From NCBI RefSeq assembly GCF_035222375.1, contig NW_026946363.1, positions 4,526,001-4,590,000 on the forward strand: 64,000 nucleotides of DNA, read 5' to 3'. Shown here piece by piece: positions 57,638 through 64,000 of the stretch. The notes below the pieces were generated by a model. It made no database searches. It saw only the letters and a list, made by a program, of their open reading frames with translations, and was not told the origin of the DNA. The stretch is from Podospora pseudocomata. Taxonomy: Eukaryota; Ascomycota; Sordariomycetes; Sordariales; Podosporaceae. Within the stretch, counting starts at the first letter, position 1, and every line of letters begins with the position of its first letter. A program made the position numbers and the translations under genes.

Positions 57638-58699
57638 ATGACGGAGCCCTCAGCGCGCCAGGGACCCCCGTCCCACCCTGACGACATCGCCAACACCAAC
57701 GACAACGACCACATCCAACACCGTGTACGGTTTGCTGAGGAGGGCCCAGAACCTGTCATCTACCAGCACAACCCAAGACGACTCCAAGATGACGAGCCTT
57801 CGCCGCCACCAGGTCCGGCTGTGTTTTGGGATGAGAACGAAAGCATCGCTCCAGCTCGGAACCAAGATCGGAACAGCATCGCGAACACGGCCGATACAGC
57901 AAACCTAGCTCAGTATACCTTCTACCGCGAGCCCACACCTCCGCCATACAGGCCGGATGAGAAAGGGTATGGGAATGATGCCGCCAGCGGCAGGATAGCT
58001 CTGGCATCCAGCGCCGGAGGAATTCCCGAAAGCGAACGCCGGCTTCATCTTCAACCCCAGAGGAGCAACTGGAGCGATGACGAGACAATGAGCCCAGTCG
58101 CCAGGAGAAAGCTTCTCTGGATTATCATCGCGGTTGCAATCGTGATTATGATCGGCGTTGCCGTGGGCGTGGGCGTTGGCGTTGGCGTAACAATGGCTCG
58201 CAAGTCTGCGGAAGCTCAGGAACAGGCCGAGTCCTCCACCACGCCGCCAGTCTCGGTGATAGGCTCCAGTCCCACGCCAACGCCGTCAGCAACACTCAAT
58301 CCTGACCCCTCCGTTACATCGTCGACATCTTCAGACGCACACACTTCTTCAACAGTCTCTTCCTCTACGCTCACTGTCCCTTACCGACCGCCAAACCCTC
58401 ATTCTGACTGCCCCGCGGCAAACAACACCATGTATCAAGTCCCGGGCTCCCACAAACGCTTCCTTCGCCTCTGCGGCATCGACTACCACGGAAGTACCTC
58501 TTCTCGTGATCTAACCCACATGTACACGGCCTCCATGGCGGATTGCATGAACAGCTGCGCTTCGTTTGACCAGTGCACTGCCGTCGGATGGGGGTTTCTC
58601 CCCGGCGACACGGGCAAGGAGCACCGCTGCTACATGAAGACCGACCTTAAGACCGGCCATGCGGCAACAACCGATTGGTGTTTTGCCATGCTACAATAA
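57638..58699 (+). CDS. Single-pass membrane protein with Cys-rich (PAN-like) ectodomain
   Basis: A single exon encodes 353 residues. Residues 1-160 are disordered and Pro/Asp/Arg-rich, then one hydrophobic segment (LLWIIIAVAIVIMIGVAVGV) ends in a Gly/Val run. A Ser/Thr/Pro stalk of about 70 residues follows, probably O-glycosylated. The C-terminal 100 residues hold seven cysteines (SDC, RLC, DC, SC, QC, RCY, DWC) and the pattern MADCMNSCASFDQCTAVGWGF, which resembles PAN/Apple-type domains of fungal surface proteins. The N-terminal tail would face the cytosol, as in the GH17 gene of this window. A sensor or adhesion role is possible but not shown. Confidence 0.84.
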   Translation: MTEPSARQGPPSHPDDIANTNDNDHIQHRVRFAEEGPEPVIYQHNPRRLQDDEPSPPPGPAVFWDENESIAPARNQDRNSIANTADTANLAQYTFYREPTPPPYRPDEKGYGNDAASGRIALASSAGGIPESERRLHLQPQRSNWSDDETMSPVARRKLLWIIIAVAIVIMIGVAVGVGVGVGVTMARKSAEAQEQAESSTTPPVSVIGSSPTPTPSATLNPDPSVTSSTSSDAHTSSTVSSSTLTVPYRPPNPHSDCPAANNTMYQVPGSHKRFLRLCGIDYHGSTSSRDLTHMYTASMADCMNSCASFDQCTAVGWGFLPGDTGKEHRCYMKTDLKTGHAATTDWCFAMLQ

Positions 58700-59738
58700 T
58701 TTATTCACGTATCGCCAAACTGGCGGCATCCCCCACCTTGCTTATCTCATATTTGGACTCTTTTTCGACTGTGTATATCATTATTGAACACATGCTGCAA
58801 AACACTTGGCGCATTTTGGCAGCCAGGATGGATTTGCAAACAGATACCCCTTTTTTACACATGACACCCATATCGACACGCTCACGCGAAAACACACAGC
58901 ACACAAGACGACTTTTAAGGTTTACATATAATTCATAATGATGCTATTATATTTCTTTGGGGTTGGAGGTTTGGGGACAGATTTGGAGCGGAAAGGGTTT
59001 AGTACTGATGTCTTTTGGGCGGGATATCTTGAACGACGGAATTGAGAGGAAGGGCTAGTTTGGGGGTTTGATGAAGGGCTGGGAGCAAGATATGCTGTCG
59101 GTGAAAGCGTCGGCAGGGAGATGATACGGCAGTTGTGGACCTTTTTTGTCTAATGTACCGTTATTGCTTCTCGAGTAGCCAGCACGTCGTGGAGAGAAAG
59201 ATAGACACTGCAATTTGAGGTCAAGGCCTTGAAAGGTACTAGAAACGCCCTCTGCTATCTTACAATCTCTGCAAATCAACTTTTAAAGACTTACGACTAT
59301 ATATCCGTCCTTTATGACCGTCTTTGGTGGCCCTGCTGATATCTTTCTAGGCCCTTATCCCCAGTAGTAGTCTGCATTAGTTTTCGTCCAGCATCAACAG
59401 ACGTGGGTTGAGTTTGAGCACGGTAGTTACACGCGCGGCATGCGGTTGTAGTTGCAAACACAGTTGAGGCTGGTTCTGGGCGTGGAGTCTTTTCAGCGGG
59501 AGCAAAGGTGACTGACCCCTGGGGATAAATTCGGGGGTTGTTTTGGGTTTTCTATGCCTTGCAGTCTTCTCATGATGTCAGCAGCCATGCGGTCTCGTTG
59601 GATAGAATTGTGTGGATTACTCAAGAACGTCTTTTTTTATACTATCTAAACCATCCTATAAACTTGTTGCATCCGCTGGGTTCTGTGCTTGTGAGTTGCG
59701 ACAGTATAATTTTGCAAGCATATTCCACTGCCAACGCC
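58700..59738. other. Gap between convergent genes
   Basis: About 1 kb separates the stops of the membrane protein and the next, leftward gene. No gene is supported. Confidence 0.45.
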
Positions 59739-60386
59739 TCAAGACACGGAACCTTCAGTCACGACAATCGTCAAAGCCTTTCTTGTACGTCTGAACCGTC
59801 CCCCCGTCCAAAACAGCTCCATGAGCTTGGGCGACTTGTTCACAACACCCTGGGACATCGCCGCCTCAGCGATAAGTTTCCTCGTCCCGGCCGCGTCAGG
59901 GAAACGTCTCCATGTCGGGTGCAAGATAATCTCCTCCTGGCCCTTCAGAAGCTGGTTAGGCAGCTGGATGAGCTCTATCTCTTGAGCTGTCCATATTGGC
60001 TCTGTGGCGTTGTCCTTTGGGAGTTCAGACTCGAGGATGGAGAGGAGGGACTTCCATATCGGTTGGTCTGTGGGCTTGCCGCTGACGTGGTTGTCATGTC
60101 TGAGAGATTTGGCTAGGATGTCACGGAGGAGGGTGGGGTGGTTGGATAGTTTGTCTGAGGCGTCCAAAGTGAGGAGGGGGCGAGGCAGGAGGTCGTTGGG
60201 GCGTTTGTGGAGGGTGGATGAGGCTGACGAGCGGAGGAGGGCGTCTTGAAGTTTCGTGCGGTAGGCTCGGGTGCTTTGTCTTGATCGGGGTTTCTTTTTG
60301 GCTGCTTTTTGGAGGGCATTTTGGTGTTGCCAGAAGGAAGGGGAGGCCCAGCATGGCTGGTGGATACCGTTGATGATGCGGCACAT
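59739..60386 (-). CDS. Hypothetical basic protein of unknown function
   Basis: A single exon encodes 215 residues from the ATG at 60386. The N-terminal part is basic (QKAAKKKPRSRQSTRAYRTK), and the C-terminal half has amphipathic helices with IWTAQEIELIQLPNQLLKG. It has three aromatic residues near the start (PCWASPSFW) but no zinc-finger, signal peptide or membrane segment. No family is recognised. Codon use and the clean frame suggest a true gene. A chance open frame is the alternative, as the opposite strand is also open over part of this stretch. Confidence 0.55.
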   Translation of the reverse strand: MCRIINGIHQPCWASPSFWQHQNALQKAAKKKPRSRQSTRAYRTKLQDALLRSSASSTLHKRPNDLLPRPLLTLDASDKLSNHPTLLRDILAKSLRHDNHVSGKPTDQPIWKSLLSILESELPKDNATEPIWTAQEIELIQLPNQLLKGQEEIILHPTWRRFPDAAGTRKLIAEAAMSQGVVNKSPKLMELFWTGGRFRRTRKALTIVVTEGSVS

Positions 60387-61230
60387 GGTGGGTGGTTTTT
60401 GTTGGGGTTGAGATTGGTGAGGTGGGTTTGCGTTTGTCTACATGATGAACAGGAAAACCTGGCGCATCGGGGCTTCTTTATCCATCTTCTCGTCGACCTC
60501 ATGCTGATGATGCTGTCGGGGGTTCAGGGGTCGAAGTGGAGTGCCAAGATGCGGTTGCCTGGGCTGCCTTGAGCTGCCTGAAGTTGGAGGCCAGGGGTTC
60601 ATGGGCACATCCAAAACAGCCTGAAAGGAATAGAAATTTGACATAATATCAAAGCTTCGAGGAAGAATAGGAATACTTCTCGATTATGTGAAGACCTCCC
60701 CCGACTGGTTTAAAAGGCTTATACATGCTTATTTGATACCTCCCAGCTAAGGCATCTTTTAAAGCTCCCCGTCTCCTGAGAGGCTGACTCTCTTACAAGG
60801 CCTCTTTCCATCAGATATCACCAGGAATTCCAGACCTAGAGTTTGCTCAAACGCCAGAACACATCAGGAGAAATTGATTTAAATATTATGTCATTACTTA
60901 AAGATGATAACTCTAAGTGATCCAAACCAGCCTCTCAGTGAGGTGAAAACCAAATCAGAACTGTCAAATACCATTGCCTGCTCGTCTTTCAGAGCCGCTC
61001 AGTGCTTCTTTCACCACCCACTGACGATTTCAGCCTTCCCCATCTCAGTCTAATCTTGCTCCGGCATACGAGTCAAGTGATAGCTTAAGGAGAAAGAATG
61101 GTTCGATGGGCGTGCAGTTCTTCGAAAAAGTCAGTTGCTATCGGATGTACTTGATGGAAGGTCGGAAGTTCCGACAAAAACCACAAGGACAGCAGCAAAT
61201 CTAGAAACATCAAGGCATCAGTATCGTCGG
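60387..61230. other. Intergenic region
   Basis: Holds the promoter of the orphan gene at left and the 3' flank of the DUF6594 gene at right. Nothing further is recognised. Confidence 0.4.
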
Positions 61231-62600
61231 TCAGTATAAAGCCGGTGATACGGGCAACCATATGAAGCTTAGGTAGATTTGCGCAGCAGTAGCAGCAAAA
61301 ACATCTTTGATGGGTGCTGAGGTGAAAAGGCTTAGCGAGAAGGAGAAGAGTGCAGTGAGTCCTGAAATAGCACCCATGCGTCCCTGCATGGTTTGAATAT
61401 GATACGGGACATGGATATCGAGGATAGGCAAGAGAGATGCCGCAATAGTGCAGAAGATCCTGAGTACTCGGTAGATTGCCTCATTGGCGTATATTATCGT
61501 GTTCGGTAGCGACTCTCGCGTATCCGCTTTCTAAACCGAAAATATATGTTAGCTTTGTTCTGTATGGGACACAAAAGACAACAAGGGGCTTACATGGACA
61601 CGCCATCCTATGACTTGGTTATACTAATGAACCAGCCCTATGGTATATGAGTTGGTAAAGGCTTGCTCTTCTAATGGCACTTCGAGCGATGTCAAATCTT
61701 CTCGGAACGTGGGATCCTCCCAGATATTTCGGTCGCGACTGTCACACGGCAAAAGCCAACCACTCGCAACCACCACCAACAACACTGTCGATACCACCGC
61801 AAGGAGGGGTAACTACACGTTGTGAACCAGTCGTCAAAGTGAGGCAGACAATCAGAAGGCATGATGGTTATCAAAGGAAGCCCACTGGCTCTGTAAGATA
61901 TCGGAGGACTTGGCAGCGGCCTGATGCCAACAAGGGCACGGGCCAGGCAAGGGAGGATAAAATACGCGTTCAGGATCATCAAGACTGTATTTCCTTCTTC
62001 TTCTCGGTATCACAGACCTTCGAGGCCATTGAAGATTATAAGCCTGAATTGAACCATGAAGTTCCAAGCCCTGATATTACAGCCCTTGTCACAGCGACCG
62101 AGTAAGTATATGTTGCGCCTATCTGGTCGCTCCATCCAACTTTGAAGTGCTTTGACCTGGCGGGGAATTGCAGGTCCCAGATCAAGTACCTGGCGATGAC
62201 GGATGAGAGCTTCGTGGTATTCCTTCAATCCCGGTCGAATCTTCAAGATAGTGTCCCATTGAGCACTAACATCTCCGTTGGCGGCATCATCGGCACCAGA
62301 GCGTTGAAGAGTATCCCAATCCAAAGCATAGGTTTTACGGTCTTCATGATCCGACTGTTTGTCTTTTGCTTGATACCGACTGAGTCTTTCTTCCAACCCT
62401 TGGAGCTCAGCTTGTTGATAAAGAAGATCTTCAGCAGACAGCGCCCGGAAACGTCTTAGAATAGCCATCTCGGGGAGGTGTCCCATGGCCATGCCTAGCC
62501 TGTCATAGCCCTCAGTCCGAGATGGCTCTCCTGTTTTCTCATGGTTGCCGGTTTCGAGTTGAGCTGGAGTTTGTGCTGGTGCTGGATTTGGATCGTTCAT
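61231..62600 (-). pseudogene. DUF6594 membrane protein gene, apparently broken
   Basis: The ATG at 62600 opens a frame with the N-terminal family block GYDRLGMAMGHLPEMAILRR, AEDLLYQQAELQGLEERLS and WMERPD. The C-terminal exon 61231-61530 shows the two-to-three helix end, IYRVLRIFCTIAASLLPIL then GRMGAISGLTALFSFSLSLF. A middle exon ending at a GTAAGC donor (intron 61531-61593) carries DRNIWEDPTFREDLTSLEV and YNQVIGWRVH, but an in-frame TAG at 61624-61626 interrupts it where Trp would be plausible. The join between about 62100 and 61800 is also unclear, with no good splice pair seen. DUF6594 proteins are fungal membrane proteins of unknown role. The evidence favours a decayed or mis-sequenced gene over a working one. 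Confidence 0.65.
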
Positions 62601-63590
62601 GGTTGAAAGTGTAAGTTGCTTTCGAGAGCATTTCGCCTCAAGAAATTCGGCGTTTTGCTCAGGACGTAAACATGTATCGCTTCAATTACCTTATTCAACA
62701 TGAAGCGGCTTGATGTGAGATGGACATCCTCATATTTACTTGCAGCAGGTGGTGTGCAATGCTTTCATCTGCAACATGCTTTCCTTCGGCCGGTCGGAAT
62801 TTCGGTCAATCATCATCTCTCTTCTTCGCCGGTCGAGGTTTGGGTCAATGGAAACCAGCATGGGATTGTTCCAACTAATAAGCCACCACCTCCCTACCTA
62901 CCTGATAGGTTCCCAGACAACATGCCAAGCTTGGAAAACAGGGCTGACCGTCCTTCATTCCACGACGTTTGCACTTTGCAGAGATATGACGACGTGAATG
63001 GTGTACTACCCTTTCCCTTGCCCTAAGGTATTGTGCAGTCTGCTTCTAAGAAGCACCTGCAACTTCTGACTAAAGTAGGTAGGCTCTTAACAAAAAGGTA
63101 CACTGTAGCCCGGTTCAGTTAAGACTAAGGTATCTAGTTGAGGGTTGACAACGCTCGAAGCATGAGTGGTTGCATTTACATGGTCTAGTCTGGATATGAT
63201 AACTATTTCTTTTAGTTAAGGGGCAAACAGAAAATTCATCATCGTCGCCATGTTTCTGCTAGTAGATACATCTAGCTGGATCTGAATGATGGGGGCGGGG
63301 TGCGTTGAAAGTTACACTTTCCATCTTCATGACGGGACCGCGACATCCAGTTTGACACCAGGAGTCTGATCCCCGGGCCAGCACACACATGTCTCCTACC
63401 CCACATGAGGAAGCAGAGAGACCAGGCTGCCGATGAACTGCCTAATAAAAGTGTGTCTCCTTCACTCTGTTTCTTCTGTTACCCCGCCGTTACTCAGGCT
63501 TCTTGACGTTCAACCTTTACCAAGAGTTCACGTCCATTCCAGTCCGAAAGGATCACCGGTCACTAGCTCAAACCAAGTGAAAAGGGAACA
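62601..63590. other. Intergenic region between divergent genes
   Basis: This stretch separates the start of the DUF6594 gene and the start of the partial gene at the window edge. No gene was supported. Confidence 0.45.
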
Positions 63591-64000
63591 ATGTCGTCTC
63601 CAAACTCTGACAAACCGTCCAACAACCCATATTACGGGGACCCATGGAACCCTCCTCCACCCACAGGCGACCTGTGGAGTTCTCCTCAAACCACAGGCAA
63701 GCCATGGAGTCCCTCAGCGCCCACCAGCGATTCGTGGGCATCAAGGCCTACGGATTTGTCTTCGGGCGTCAATGAGGACACTTATTTTCAAGGAGGTTCT
63801 GTGGCTATGGGGTACGCAGACAACGTGGATTACTATCGTGCCAGCTCCGCAGCAGATTACCCCCCTCAAATTGGATATCCCCCTTATGGCCAATGTATCT
63901 CTGGTGATCAGTATTTCGTTTCGAATGAAAATTTTGGCCAGGACGAACCAACCGTTAGAGATAGATATTCATCCCCGGAAGGATATATCCGCCAAAATGG
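63591..64000 (+). CDS. Partial gene, Trp/Pro/Ser-rich N-terminus, cut by the window edge
   Basis: The frame opens at ATG 63591 after an A-rich leader (AAGGGAACAATG) and stays open for 136 codons to the window end. Its first 60 residues contain an imperfect repeat of about 13 residues built on W-[NS]-[PS] and Thr-Gly or Thr-Ser: DPWNPPPPTGDLWSSPQTTG, then KPWSPSAPTSDSWASRPT. Gly, Tyr, Asp and Gln follow. No signal peptide, membrane segment or domain is seen yet, so its function is unknown. The length of the full protein cannot be judged here. Confidence 0.7.
   Translation, partial: MSSPNSDKPSNNPYYGDPWNPPPPTGDLWSSPQTTGKPWSPSAPTSDSWASRPTDLSSGVNEDTYFQGGSVAMGYADNVDYYRASSAADYPPQIGYPPYGQCISGDQYFVSNENFGQDEPTVRDRYSSPEGYIRQN

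Noticed and set aside
61674-62105. Plus-strand frame followed by a donor-like GTAAGT
   Set aside because: No domain, and the strand opposite encodes the DUF6594 family block. The splice-like signal is likely chance.
63778-63801. DTYFQGG-like motif resembling a viral protease site
   Set aside because: A seven-residue chance match within a low-complexity frame. A similar string near 21280 is not even in a gene.
1-64000. CRISPR array, operon or biosynthetic cluster
   Set aside because: No regularly spaced direct repeats, genes are eukaryotic with introns and own promoters, and no core synthase gene is present.

Overview
The window looks like chromosomal DNA of a filamentous ascomycete, most likely a Sordariomycete (Sordariales-like). 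The genes are compact and split by short introns of about 50-100 nt, with GT(or GC)...AG ends and CTAAC/CTAAT branch sites. The families are fungal: a GH17 glucanase with a cytosolic tail, an X325/BIM1-like secreted protein, oxalate decarboxylase, an RTA1-like protein, DUF6594, a stand-alone amidoligase, and a ZNFX1/Hrr1/SAD-3-type helicase. I rebuilt 22 apparently complete protein genes, one further partial gene at the right edge, one tRNA-Gly, two broken host genes and one solo LTR. Exon joins were deduced by eye from reading frame, splice signals and recalled family sequence; no search or transcript supports them here.

Layout. 1-13 kb: a polyglutamine C2H2 zinc-finger protein (1381-3471), a secreted GMC oxidoreductase (5788-7643), an amidoligase on the other strand (8028-9452), and a gene-poor stretch holding a 464-bp solo LTR with a perfect 5-bp target duplication (11972-12435). 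13-28 kb: a 15-cysteine secreted protein, the GH17 glucanase, a disordered hydrophilic protein, tRNA-Gly(GCC), a conserved protein often labelled 'BTB transcription factor', another small secreted protein, and a convergent pair of membrane proteins (RTA1-like and DUF1275). 28-39 kb: a bicupin oxalate decarboxylase diverging from the DUF1275 gene, an AAA ATPase with a highly charged N-terminus, a DUF1993 protein, a decayed ribosomal protein uL1 (RPL10A) copy that still has an intron, and a SWIM-RING protein.

39-64 kb: the ZNFX1/SAD-3-type helicase, Spt8 (SAGA), a STRAP-like WD40 protein, Doa1/Ufd3 (WD40-PFU-PUL), an X325/BIM1-like GPI-anchored protein, an SRR1-like protein, a single-pass membrane protein with a Cys-rich ectodomain, an orphan basic protein, a damaged DUF6594 gene and the start of a Trp/Pro-rich protein cut by the window edge.

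Functionally most genes are independent housekeeping or surface genes. Themes that recur are cell-wall and secreted functions (GH17, GMC, X325, small cysteine-rich proteins, oxalate decarboxylase), ubiquitin-linked factors (Doa1, SWIM-RING) and chromatin or RNA-silencing factors (Spt8, ZNFX1-like helicase). I see no CRISPR array, no operon and no obvious biosynthetic gene cluster. The most unusual items are the amidoligase, the hairpin inside the solo LTR, the intron-bearing RPL10A pseudogene, two GC-AG introns and the broken DUF6594 gene.
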